64,000 bases of DNA from Polluticaenibacter yanchengensis. Lineage in GTDB: Bacteria; Bacteroidota; Bacteroidia; Chitinophagales; Chitinophagaceae. Positions 44,598 to 52,358 of the stretch are shown here, one piece after another (within the stretch, counting starts at the first letter, position 1; each line of letters starts with the position of its first letter). Both the position numbers and the translations under genes were made by a program. The notes below the pieces were generated by a model that had not been told where the DNA came from, did not search any database, and was given only the letters and a program-made list of their open reading frames with translations. The stretch lies in the NCBI GenBank assembly GCA_027854065.1, contig JAQGEF010000004.1, forward strand, positions 186,001 to 250,000, written 5' to 3'.

Positions 44598-45389
44598 TTA
44601 GCTGCTGGTTATTTGCGCACTGGTTTTACCAAATCTTCTTTCTCTGTTCTGATAGTCTAAAATAGCTTCAAACAAGTTCTTTTTCCTGAAATCCGGCCAG
44701 CGGACCTCGGTAAAATAAAGTTCTGAATACGCAAGTTGATACAATAAAAAATTGCTGATGCGCTGCTCGCCGCTGGTCCTTATCATCAGTTCCGGATCAG
44801 GAAATTTATTGGTATATAAATTCGCCTTTATAACGGCATCGTTGATATCTTCTATCGCTAATTCATTATTTTTTACACTTTCGGCAATATTTTTTATGGC
44901 ATGTATAATTTCGGCTTTGCCGCTATAGCTGAGTGCCAGAATTAAATTGAGGCCGGTATTATCCCGGGTTAAGTTCAGGCTATAGTCTAATTCACTATTC
45001 ACAAATGCGCTAAGCATGCTTCTGTCACCAATCACATGCATTTTTACATTGTTTTTATTCAGCGATTCGGATTCTTTCCTAATAGTTTCTACCAAAAGCT
45101 CCATCAAACCATTCACTTCTGTTTCCGGGCGTTCCCAGTTTTCAGTACTAAAAGCGTACAAGGTTAAATAACCTACCTGCAATTCGCCGCAACCTTCCAC
45201 AGCAGCACGCACACTTTCCACACCATGAAAATGCCCGAACAAACGATCCTGCCCTTGCTCCTTAGCCCAACGGCCATTGCCATCCATTATTATGGCCACA
45301 TGCTCCGGTATATTAGTTTTATCTATTTTTTTAAATAGTTCTTTGGTCTCAGCCTCTGTTTCTGTTAAACCAAATTTCAAATCGCTCAT
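44598..45389 (-). CDS. uppS: Isoprenyl transferase (undecaprenyl diphosphate synthase)
   Basis: 263 residues. MDGNGRW (35-41) with catalytic D36, followed by GHFHGVESVRAAVEGC, LYAFSTENWERP, and the C-terminal DPELMIRTSGEQRISNFLLY signature are intact. It condenses farnesyl diphosphate with isopentenyl diphosphate to the C55 lipid carrier of peptidoglycan and surface polysaccharide synthesis. First gene of the outer-membrane biogenesis operon. A weak minus-strand promoter-like string lies just upstream. Confidence 0.95.
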   Translation of the reverse strand: MSDLKFGLTETEAETKELFKKIDKTNIPEHVAIIMDGNGRWAKEQGQDRLFGHFHGVESVRAAVEGCGELQVGYLTLYAFSTENWERPETEVNGLMELLVETIRKESESLNKNNVKMHVIGDRSMLSAFVNSELDYSLNLTRDNTGLNLILALSYSGKAEIIHAIKNIAESVKNNELAIEDINDAVIKANLYTNKFPDPELMIRTSGEQRISNFLLYQLAYSELYFTEVRWPDFRKKNLFEAILDYQNRERRFGKTSAQITSS

Positions 45390-45565
45390 ATTTGTACAAA
45401 GTCAATAAAGCTGTAAAAGTAATTAATCCAATCAGGTTTTAGCAAAAAACTTGATTTAAATACCTAATACATCTAAAGATTTGTATAAAATAAGTATAAT
45501 TTTAAGGTTTATATAAAATTGTCCTTTATTTTGCGCATCCTTAAAAATTGAATAAATTAATTGTT

Positions 45566-45991
45566 ATGAAATATAATCGTTTAATTGCGGTAACCGGACA
45601 ATCAGGATTATTCGAATTGGTATCATCAAAAAACGATGGTGCTATCGTAAAATCTTTAGAAGATAAAACAACCAAATTTGTAAGCAGCCGCATTCACCAG
45701 TTTTCTCATTTAGAAAGCATTGAAGTGTACACTTTAGCAGACAATATTAACCTGGCCGATGTGTTTTTAGCTATTGAAGCCAGCACAGAAGCCTTACCAG
45801 GCAGTAAAGATGTCAATGCCATTAAAGAATATTTTGGCAAATTAAACCTGGACCTGGATTTTGAAAGAATTTACAACAGCGACTTAAAGAAAATGATCAA
45901 GTGGTATGAAATTCTTAAAAAAGCAGACGTTAAAATCGAAAAACCGGTATATGGTGAAGAAGTAGCCGAAGAAGCGGCTCCGGAAGCATAA
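45566..45991 (+). CDS. DUF5606 domain protein
   Basis: 141 residues from ATG at 45566; an in-frame TTG six codons earlier is a less likely start. The N-terminal MKYNRLIAVTGQSGLFELVSS, then GAIVKSLEDKTTKFVSSRIHQFSHLESIEVYT, is the DUF5606 fold described as a Tudor-like beta-barrel in Bacteroidota; the C-terminal acidic tail (EEVAEEAAPEA) is low-complexity. Cytoplasmic. Function unknown. Its promoter region holds a TTATTTTG string (45526-45533), similar to a -7 box. Followed by a hairpin and repeat copy 5. Confidence 0.82.
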   Translation: MKYNRLIAVTGQSGLFELVSSKNDGAIVKSLEDKTTKFVSSRIHQFSHLESIEVYTLADNINLADVFLAIEASTEALPGSKDVNAIKEYFGKLNLDLDFERIYNSDLKKMIKWYEILKKADVKIEKPVYGEEVAEEAAPEA

Positions 45992-46005
45992 CCAATTATA
46001 ATATT

Positions 46006-46038
46006 AAGCAGTAGGTAAATCTCTTTTACTTACTGCTT
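46006..46038 (+). terminator. Hairpin after the DUF5606 gene
   Basis: AAGCAGTAGGTAA (46006-46018) pairs with TTACTTACTGCTT (46026-46038), one G-T pair, loop 7 nt. The T-run is short, so termination efficiency is uncertain. Confidence 0.5.
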
Positions 46039-46108
46039 TACGCTTCCTGCCCCTATATCAATTCCCCTTAAGAAATTATCTTTATGTGATGCCGCCGTTT
46101 TAAAAGAA

Positions 46109-46227
46109 TTTGGGGCTATGCGCATTCACCTGCTATTCCACATTTGTCCGGTGTGCTTTGGGGTCCGCTACGCTCCGTGCTCCTGCGTCGCACCAGCCGG
46201 AACGGCTGCCCACACCCACCGCAGCCC
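46109..46227 (+). repeat. Dispersed GGGGCT element, copy 5 (forward, most diverged)
   Basis: TTTGGGGCTATG start, CCGCAGCCC end. The core reads GTCCGGTGTGC then GGTCCGCTACGCTCCG, several changes from the others. The conserved hairpin is GTGC-TCCTGCGTC-GCAC (46177-46193) and keeps pairing despite the changes. A second GC-rich inverted segment (AGCCGG/CGGCTG, about 46195-46208) follows. It sits in a gap between two same-strand genes. Confidence 0.8.
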
Positions 46228-46378
46228 ATCTACATTAGATTAATAATCATCTAAATCCGTTCAAAAACTTTCCCGCGTCATCACCAGCACCGCTCCCCTT
46301 TCCTTAACAGATTTTATTATTTATTTATAGATTTAATTCATCGGGATTTACGACCTTTGCGGGAATTTATTTTAGATT

Positions 46379-47038
46379 ATGCTAAAGAAATTCTTACTCA
46401 TAGCCATTACCGGGCTGTGCACACAAATGGTGAATGCACAGGTTGACTGGAATAGAAGTACTCAGCAAAATACAAATACTTCTAATAATAAAACCACTGA
46501 AACAACCGGTTTCGATAGAAACAGGCTTTTTATTGGCGGTGGTCTCGATTTAGGTTTAGGAAGCCTGGGCGGAGATGTTAGCTCATGGAGTTTTGGCTTA
46601 TCGCCAATAATCGGGTATTCAGTTTCTGAAAGATTTGATTTTGGTGGTGGCTTAAATTTGAATTACTATTCATATAAAGATTCAAGATATTCAGAAGAAG
46701 TCAAATCTACCTATTTAAACATGGGGTTACTGGGTTTTGGCCGGTTTTACCCGTTTCAATCGTTATTTATACAGGCGCAACCTGAATTAAACTGGATAAA
46801 CAGAAGTGAAAAATACACTTCATCAAACGGCACCACCGAAAAAATCAGCCTTACCACCACCGTTCCCAGCTTTTTAGTAGGCGTTGGGTACGGAAGCAGG
46901 GATATAGGAACTTCAGGATTTTATACGACCATCATGTTCGATTTGTTAAATGAGCCGTATTCTCCTTACAGATCATTTACCGGCGGTAAATTACCCATTT
47001 TGAAATTCGGTTTCATGTATTATTTAGGAAGAAAATAA
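46379..47038 (+). CDS. Outer-membrane beta-barrel protein of unknown function
   Basis: 219 residues. Signal peptide 1-21 (MVNAQ). An Asn/Thr/Gln-rich N-terminal stretch (about 28-45) is followed by eight or so amphipathic strands with Gly/aromatic alternation (FIGGGLDLGLGSLGGDVSSW, IIGYSVSERFDFGGGLNLNY), ending in FGFMYYLGRK. It resembles OmpW/OmpA-barrel-like small porins, but no family is certain. It may be co-transcribed with the TPR gene 13 nt downstream. Confidence 0.7.
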   Translation: MLKKFLLIAITGLCTQMVNAQVDWNRSTQQNTNTSNNKTTETTGFDRNRLFIGGGLDLGLGSLGGDVSSWSFGLSPIIGYSVSERFDFGGGLNLNYYSYKDSRYSEEVKSTYLNMGLLGFGRFYPFQSLFIQAQPELNWINRSEKYTSSNGTTEKISLTTTVPSFLVGVGYGSRDIGTSGFYTTIMFDLLNEPYSPYRSFTGGKLPILKFGFMYYLGRK

Positions 47039-47051
47039 AATTTAGGACTTG

Positions 47052-47957
47052 ATGAAAAAGCCGCAGTTAATTTTAATAGGAGTAGGAATTGTTGTATTAG
47101 CAGGATTGTATTTTTTAGTACCCGAATCGGGAAGTAAAAAGAACAAACCGGCAGAAACCACACATAGTGCAGGTGACGGGCATAATCATGATGAACACGA
47201 TGGTCACGACCATGGCACTGGAAATCATACATTTAGCGAGGATGTTTATTTGTCTCAAAACGAAAGTAAACTGACTCCGGAACGTCAGCAATACCTGGCA
47301 AAGCTGAAAGAAAGCGTAATAAGAGGCGATGTAAAGACACAGGACCTGCACACTTTTCACCAGCTGGCAAAGTTCTGGAAAGACAGTGTCCCTAATCCAT
47401 TTATACATTTTTATTATACAACTAAGGCAGCAGAGTTGGAAAATACAGAAAAAAGCCTCACCTTTGCCGCCCAATCTGTTTTAAAATACTTACCGTACGT
47501 AGAGAATGGTGAACAACAAAAATGGTTGGCAAACAGTGCAAAGTCACTTTTTGATAAAGCTCTTACAATAAATGCGAAAAGCGACTCCCTGATAATCGGC
47601 TCATCTGCCTGCCTTATTTATGGTGCAGATGCTGGCGGAGAAGGCCTGATGCAAGGCATCATGAAAATAAGGGAAGTAGCTCAGCGGGACAGCACAAATA
47701 TGTATGCTCAGTATATGCTTGGTATTGCCAGCATGACATCCGGCCAGTTTGATAAAGCTATTGCAAGGTTTGAAACCGTAGCCAAATCTCAGCCAACAAA
47801 TGTGGAGTTATTATTTAAAGCGGCAGAGTCCTGCGAACTGGCAAGGCAATATGGTAAAGCAATCGATTGGTATAAGCGCATTATAGCGCTGAACATTGAT
47901 CCGCAAATGAAACCTGAGCTTGAAAAACGCATTAAAGAACTTGAAACTAAAAAATAA
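47052..47957 (+). CDS. Membrane-anchored TPR protein with His-rich segment
   Basis: 301 residues from ATG at 47052 (a preceding TTG is in frame). One N-terminal membrane helix (about 7-23, LILIGVGIVVLAGLYFLV), then a His/Asp-rich segment (about 42-59, HNHDEHDGHDHG), then TPR-like helices: ESVIRGDVKTQDLHTFHQLAKFW, ALTINAKSDSLIIGSSACLIYG, QYMLGIASMTSGQFDKAIARF, LFKAAESCELARQYGKAIDWYKRI. The His cluster could bind Zn, Ni or Cu at the periplasmic face. A role in protein complex assembly is inferred from TPRs. It follows the beta-barrel gene by 13 nt. Confidence 0.75.
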   Translation: MKKPQLILIGVGIVVLAGLYFLVPESGSKKNKPAETTHSAGDGHNHDEHDGHDHGTGNHTFSEDVYLSQNESKLTPERQQYLAKLKESVIRGDVKTQDLHTFHQLAKFWKDSVPNPFIHFYYTTKAAELENTEKSLTFAAQSVLKYLPYVENGEQQKWLANSAKSLFDKALTINAKSDSLIIGSSACLIYGADAGGEGLMQGIMKIREVAQRDSTNMYAQYMLGIASMTSGQFDKAIARFETVAKSQPTNVELLFKAAESCELARQYGKAIDWYKRIIALNIDPQMKPELEKRIKELETKK

Positions 47958-47971
47958 AGCCAAGCTTTATT
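47953..47971 (+). terminator. Small terminator-like hairpin at the TPR gene stop
   Basis: AATAAAGC (47953-47960) pairs with GCTTTATT (47964-47971), loop 3 nt, overlapping the stop codon, followed by A/T-rich sequence with eight T. It is AT-rich and weak. Confidence 0.4.
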
Positions 47972-48012
47972 AATTTAAATATTTTTTTTAACAACTGTAA
48001 ATCTATAAGTGT

Positions 48013-48102
48013 ATGCCTTGTGGTAAAAAAAGAAAACGTCATAAAATAGCCACTCATAAACGTAAAAAACGTTTAAGAAAGAACCGTCATAAGAAAAAAT
48101 AG
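48013..48102 (+). CDS. 29-residue basic protein of the AURKAIP1/COX24 (mS38-like) family
   Basis: The frame starts MPCGKKRKRHKI and continues THKRKKRLRKNRHKKK, with 17 Lys/Arg and three His in 29 residues. Bacteroidota proteins of this sequence pattern are annotated with the AURKAIP1/COX24 domain, the same domain as mitochondrial ribosomal protein mS38 and related to the short bS22 of actinobacteria. A small-subunit ribosomal association is therefore likely, from family knowledge, not shown here. It is shorter than usual ORF-calling cut-offs. It lies between the TPR protein and rng. Confidence 0.8.
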   Translation: MPCGKKRKRHKIATHKRKKRLRKNRHKKK

Positions 48103-48122
48103 TTTTTCTTCAAATTATATTG

Positions 48123-48154
48123 TCAACCTCGGTAACCTCTGTTATTGAGGTTGA
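48123..48154 (+). terminator. Candidate terminator of the mS38-like gene
   Basis: TCAACCTC (48123-48130) pairs with GAGGTTGA (48147-48154); the 16-nt loop holds a secondary GGTAACC palindrome. A short T/A-rich stretch follows. Confidence 0.5.
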
Positions 48155-48412
48155 TTTAATGTGGATCCGACTTGGATCGTTTGTCATTTGTATTTGATCC
48201 TTCCTTTTATACTATCCCCAAAAATATTTTAGGTCGATGAAATTGCAGATGCTTTGTTGTATACATACATAAGAGTTACTTTCTTATTTGTATCATTTAT
48301 ACAAAGCAAAGCGTGTGATGCCATTATTGCAGCAATAATTTATTGTGCGGCAGATGTGTATGATGTGAATAGAGCAATTATTGTTTTATAGAAATTTTTA
48401 ATATTATTACGA
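48155..48412 (+). promoter_or_regulatory. Structured leader region of the RNase E/G gene
   Basis: About 258 nt without a gene. It can form several stems: TTTGTAT (48287-48293) with ATACAAA (48299-48305), and ATTATTGC (48323-48330) with GCAATAAT (48332-48339) around a single base. In E. coli the rne leader controls rne mRNA decay; a similar role here is analogy only. No exact TAnnTTTG box was found. Confidence 0.4.
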
Positions 48413-49960
48413 TTGAATAAGGAATTAATTATAAATTCAAGTGCTACCGGTGTGGATATAGCACTTATTGAGGATAAGAAATTGGTGGAACTGCACAGGG
48501 AAGCCAATGATAATGCTTTTGTGGTGGGGGATTTATATTTGGGTAAGGTCAGGAAATTAATGCTGGGTTTAAACGCAGCATTTATAGATGTAGGCTATGA
48601 AAAAGATGCATTTTTACATTATACCGATCTTAGCCCTTATGTAAAAAGCCTTCTTAAATTTACACAAATAAGCCAGGATTGGAAAGCGCCGGAGATTTAT
48701 GATTTCAGCCGTTTTTCGGTAGAACCGGAGATTGTAAAATCCGGAAAGATCAACGAGGTATTGAGCGGTAAACCTAATATCCTTGTCCAGATCTTAAAAG
48801 AGCCGATAGCCGCTAAAGGGCCGCGCCTGAGCTGTGAAATCTCTTTACCGGGCCGTTTTGTAGTATTGACACCATTTAATGATATTGTTGCAGTATCCAA
48901 AAAAATACATAGCAGCGACGAACGCCGCCGGCTGCAAAAAATTATTGACGCAATCAAACCAAAGAACTTTGGTGTGATTGTGCGTACCGCAGCAGAAGGC
49001 AAAAATACCGCAGAGTTACACGACGACTTAAATGCATTGGTGGCTAAATGGAAAGATATCCAACAGAGCCTGAAAGGAGCAGCCGCTCCTAAACGTATAT
49101 TAAGCGAACAGGGTAAAACAACCTCTATTATAAGAGATCTGTTAAGTGCAGATTTTAATAAGATTGTCGTAAACGAAAAAAACACTTACGATGAGGCTGT
49201 TGGCTATATTAGAAAAGTAGCCCCAGAAAAAGTTGATATTGTACACTTTTACAACCAGGCAGCTCCAATTTTTGACACGTATGGTGTGACCAAACAGGTA
49301 AAACATGCTTTTGGTAAAACGGTAAGTTTGCCAAGTGGCGCTTACCTGATTATAGAGCATACAGAAGCATTGCATGTAATAGATGTAAACAGCGGCTATA
49401 AAAGCGCAGGCAATAACCAGGAAGAAAACAGCCTGCAAACCAACCTGGAGGCAGCAGAAGAAATTGCCAGACAGATGCGTTTGCGTGACCTGGGCGGCAT
49501 TGTTGTGGTTGACTTTATAGACATGAAGCTTCCGGATAATAAAAAGAAAGTGCTGGAAGCAATGGAAGCTCACATGAAGCTGGACAGGAGTAAACACAGC
49601 ATTGTGCCGATTAGCAAATTTGGCTTAATGCAGATTACCCGCCAGCGCATGAAACCGGAGGTAATTATTAAAACGGAGGAAGTTTGTCCTACCTGTAACG
49701 GTACGGGTAAAGTTGGCAGTTCAATTATCCTGGAAGACGAAATATATAATACACTGGAATACTTATTCAGCCAGGGCCATAAAAAGCTGGATGTGCTTGT
49801 TAACCCTATATTCCATGCGTTTCTTACCAAAGGTATCTGGTCTAAAAAACGCCAATGGAGCTGGAAATTTAAGCAGTTGATAAAAATAACGCCTAATAAT
49901 ACCCTGAATTTAGTAGAGTTTAAAATACTCAATGAGGAAGGTGACGAAATCATTTTATAG
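48413..49960 (+). CDS. rng: Ribonuclease E/G family endoribonuclease
   Basis: 515 residues, RNase G-sized without the long C-terminal scaffold. It starts at TTG 48413 because the conserved MNKELIINS begins there and no ATG precedes it in frame. S1 domain at about 35-110 (YLGKVRKLMLGLNAAFIDVGYEKDAFL). Catalytic-site residues: D324 in HVIDVNSGY and D367 in VVVDFIDM. Zn-link CPTC (C425, C428) bridges protomers. It cleaves single-stranded A/U-rich RNA, maturing rRNA and turning over mRNA. The stop codon lies inside a large palindrome that acts as terminator. Confidence 0.94.
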   Translation: MNKELIINSSATGVDIALIEDKKLVELHREANDNAFVVGDLYLGKVRKLMLGLNAAFIDVGYEKDAFLHYTDLSPYVKSLLKFTQISQDWKAPEIYDFSRFSVEPEIVKSGKINEVLSGKPNILVQILKEPIAAKGPRLSCEISLPGRFVVLTPFNDIVAVSKKIHSSDERRRLQKIIDAIKPKNFGVIVRTAAEGKNTAELHDDLNALVAKWKDIQQSLKGAAAPKRILSEQGKTTSIIRDLLSADFNKIVVNEKNTYDEAVGYIRKVAPEKVDIVHFYNQAAPIFDTYGVTKQVKHAFGKTVSLPSGAYLIIEHTEALHVIDVNSGYKSAGNNQEENSLQTNLEAAEEIARQMRLRDLGGIVVVDFIDMKLPDNKKKVLEAMEAHMKLDRSKHSIVPISKFGLMQITRQRMKPEVIIKTEEVCPTCNGTGKVGSSIILEDEIYNTLEYLFSQGHKKLDVLVNPIFHAFLTKGIWSKKRQWSWKFKQLIKITPNNTLNLVEFKILNEEGDEIIL

Positions 49961-50012
49961 GTAATAAATAAAAGCCGCGGAAAATTTTCCGCGGCTTTTA
50001 TTTATTACCTAT
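49957..50012. terminator. Perfect 56-bp palindromic bidirectional terminator
   Basis: The 28 bases 49957-49984 are exactly complementary to 49985-50012 with no loop bases; the central part is GCCGCGGAAAATTTTCCGCGGC, written in two halves GCCGCGGAAAA and TTTTCCGCGGC. The left end contains the TAG stop of rng. The T-rich halves give U-tracts on both strands, so it terminates rng and the convergent minus-strand pair that ends at 50024. Confidence 0.9.
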
Positions 50013-50023
50013 CCCAAGTTTAA

Positions 50024-50758
50024 TTAGAACCGGTTGTAAATAGCGATTTGTGCAATATGGTTCATTTGATCTTTTGGCGCATTAGTTTTTATGAACTGGT
50101 TCATATAGCCCAGCTCTAAATCCGTTTTCTTGCTTAGCCGGTAGCCGAAAAAACCATATAAACGGTTTTGATCAAAAATCTTCCCGTTAACATTCTTAAA
50201 ATGAGTGGCATTGATGAAGATTTCATTTTGTACACCGGTAAACCAACCTGAGCTAAAACCGGATTCTTTGTTATTAATTGGTTTAATCCATCTTGTAAAA
50301 TAACGGACCCTTGTATTGTATTTATGATCGGTGACCTTGGAACTCCCCGCCCCGTTTAAAGTTGTTACCGGTAAAAAACGCTCTTCCAGTCTGAACCTGT
50401 GGCTTAATAAAGTATTTTTTATTTGCTGTGATATAATAAACTGTTGAAATATTCTTTTTTCTGCTACATATTCTGTTTCAGCAGGGTTGCCTGTTTTATT
50501 AAAAATATGGGCGTAACCGATACCGACCTGCTTGCCTCCCCCCAGGTTTCTGTTAAGACTTATTCTAGGCAGTAATGTTTGCAATTTCTGGTAATCTGCG
50601 TTTGTTCTGAACTGGAGGTCATTGATCAATGTGTATTTATCTCCCAGTTTAATGCTGTTAAAATAAGCGGCCCAACCTGTTGCCGATTGATTCAACTGGG
50701 CCATCAATTTTCCACAAATACTTGTCAGTAATAAAGCTAACATCACAATTTTAATCAT
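50024..50758 (-). CDS. DUF2490 family protein (outer-membrane beta-barrel-like)
   Basis: 244 residues from ATG at 50758, which gives signal peptide MIKIVMLALLLTSICGKLMAQ; a longer frame to 50794 would extend 44 nt into the previous gene. The mature part is beta-rich: WAAYFNSIKLGDKYTLINDLQFR, GIGYAHIF, ISQQIKNTLLSHRFRLEERFL, then GVQNEIFIN and LELGYMNQF, the DUF2490 pattern. Predicted outer-membrane barrel; function unknown. It overlaps the upstream AsmA-like gene by 8 nt, indicating coupled translation. Confidence 0.82.
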   Translation of the reverse strand: MIKIVMLALLLTSICGKLMAQLNQSATGWAAYFNSIKLGDKYTLINDLQFRTNADYQKLQTLLPRISLNRNLGGGKQVGIGYAHIFNKTGNPAETEYVAEKRIFQQFIISQQIKNTLLSHRFRLEERFLPVTTLNGAGSSKVTDHKYNTRVRYFTRWIKPINNKESGFSSGWFTGVQNEIFINATHFKNVNGKIFDQNRLYGFFGYRLSKKTDLELGYMNQFIKTNAPKDQMNHIAQIAIYNRF

Positions 50759-51371
50759 TCTCTTTCTTCTTTTTAGGTTTTGTAAACTGTTCAATCAGGA
50801 ATTTCTCAGCGGCAAAGTCACCACGACCTTCGTAGCTGAAACCTTTATATTCAAAATTGGTACTGTCTTTTTCATCTTTATACCTGATATCAATATCCTT
50901 CACTTTATAATATTCTAAAGTGACAATGTATTTGTGTTTTCTTATTTTTTTTGGTTTTTCTATCGCCGGCTTTTCTATCTCCCAGTTGGCTTTTCCATCC
51001 GCCAGTTTCAGGGCGTTTACCCTGGCGCCGTTGATATTTACCATCTTTATGACCGTATTGGTATCGCCAAATACAAAACCCCAACCTAATTGGGCATTCG
51101 CATCTTTTGCCCAAACGAGTGTGTCATCCTTAAAAATATCGACCCCTTTTACGGTGATGTTTTCTAATCCTACATATATATAAGGAAACTTTTTAAAAGC
51201 TGAAACGGTTACACCATCCAGCTCGACCTTTGCATATAAGTTATTTTCCAGTTCTGCTTTTACAGTGGATGTAATGGTAGATTTTAGTACTATTGGTATT
51301 ATAAAAAGTATAAAGGCTATCACTAATAGAACAATGCCGGATACTTTCAGTATTTTTTTTAATTTCCTCAT
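50751..51371 (-). CDS. Short AsmA-like N-terminal domain protein
   Basis: 206 residues. One N-terminal membrane helix (about 10-30), then the AsmA N-terminal segment: AELENNLYAKVELDGVTVSAFKKFPYIYVGLENITV, WAKDANAQLGWGFVFGD, VKALKLADGKANWEIEKP. Bacteroidota AsmA proteins are normally several times longer, with an extended lipid-transfer groove; this one ends soon after the first module with a Lys-rich tail (KPKKKKEND). The stop precedes the DUF2490 start without sign of a frameshift. It is probably a natural short form or a decayed remnant. Confidence 0.72.
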   Translation of the reverse strand: MRKLKKILKVSGIVLLVIAFILFIIPIVLKSTITSTVKAELENNLYAKVELDGVTVSAFKKFPYIYVGLENITVKGVDIFKDDTLVWAKDANAQLGWGFVFGDTNTVIKMVNINGARVNALKLADGKANWEIEKPAIEKPKKIRKHKYIVTLEYYKVKDIDIRYKDEKDSTNFEYKGFSYEGRGDFAAEKFLIEQFTKPKKKKEND

Positions 51372-51455
51372 TAAATGGCAATTTTATGAGAATGAATCGT
51401 AAAGAAACAATTAATATGTTTAATTTTGATTAAAACCGCCATAATATTTTCTTAA

Positions 51456-52100
51456 ATGCGCATCTTCTCCGGTAAAAATATCCTGAAGCCTGTTGTTTAT
51501 ATCGCTGTTATTATAGTGGCTGTTTGGCTTTTGCTTTCGGGAAATATTTTCTCCGGTTTTAAAAACCTGTTTAAGCGCCAGCCTGTTGTCATTGAAAACA
51601 CCGCTGCGGTGATTACACAAATCAAAGACATTGCAGAGCTGAACACGATACAAATGTATGCGGAAGTGGTGGCAGACAGTAGTGAAATTAACAGCGTCGG
51701 TATGGCGAACACTGCATTAAAGACCCTGGGTTTTGTTGGATTACCCTTAAGAACGCACCGTAAATTGGTGATTATTGCCAAGGGCACTGTTAAAGCCGGC
51801 ATCGACTTTCAAAAACTGGACTCTTCCCGCATTTTTGTACAGGACGATTCTATCCGTGTGCAATTGCCTGCTGCCAAATACCTGGATATCATCACGAATC
51901 CTTCTGATTTTGATATTTTTGTGGAAACCGGCACCTGGACAACAAACGAGGTTAATCTTGTAAAAATGAAAGCTCAAAACCTGCTGGTGCATAAAGCTGA
52001 TGAGCAGAAGATCATTTCTCAGGCCAATACGAAAGCGGTTAATCTTGTGGAGTCTTTCCTTAAAAACATTGGCTACCGCAAAGTGTACGTATTTATTTAA
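51456..52100 (+). CDS. DUF4230 membrane protein
   Basis: 214 residues. One N-terminal membrane helix (about 12-30, VVYIAVIIVAVWLLL). The following part reads VITQIKDIAELNTIQMYAEVVAD, KLVIIAKGTVKAGIDFQKLD and SIRVQLPAAKYLDIITNPSDFDIFVETGTWT, matching DUF4230, a family of single-pass proteins of unknown function found across Gram-positive and Bacteroidota genomes. The C-terminal segment is helical. The gene is divergent from the AsmA-like gene with an 84-bp spacer. Confidence 0.85.
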   Translation: MRIFSGKNILKPVVYIAVIIVAVWLLLSGNIFSGFKNLFKRQPVVIENTAAVITQIKDIAELNTIQMYAEVVADSSEINSVGMANTALKTLGFVGLPLRTHRKLVIIAKGTVKAGIDFQKLDSSRIFVQDDSIRVQLPAAKYLDIITNPSDFDIFVETGTWTTNEVNLVKMKAQNLLVHKADEQKIISQANTKAVNLVESFLKNIGYRKVYVFI

Positions 52101-52233
52101 CTTGTGTTTTAAACGTTATTATTCAATCATTTAAATGAATAGTGGCGCACCTGCTATGTTCTTTCTATAGCAAATTACAACGCTGGCTGTTTTAGCAATT
52201 CAATTTGCTCAATAGATATTAAAAAGGTGAAAA

Positions 52234-52348
52234 GCTGCGGGATATGCAGGGCGGCGAGGTACGAGCCGGTGCCTGTGCACCGAGCGACAGCGAGCCCGGA
52301 GTAGCCCGGACGAATGCTCAATAAAGAATGAATGCGGACAGCCCCAAA
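52234..52348 (-). repeat. Dispersed GGGGCT element, copy 6 (reverse)
   Basis: Plus-strand limits GCTGCGGG and AGCCCCAAA. The conserved hairpin reads CGGC-GAGGTACGA-GCCG (52252-52268), flanked by an extra stem GGTGC/GCACC with a 4-nt loop (52268-52281). In its own orientation it shares the loop TCGTACCTC with copy 1 and only copy 1. It is between convergent genes, 10 nt from the xdhC stop. An open frame on this strand (52175-52450) is a repeat by-product. Confidence 0.87.
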
Positions 52349-52358
52349 ATAAAAAATG

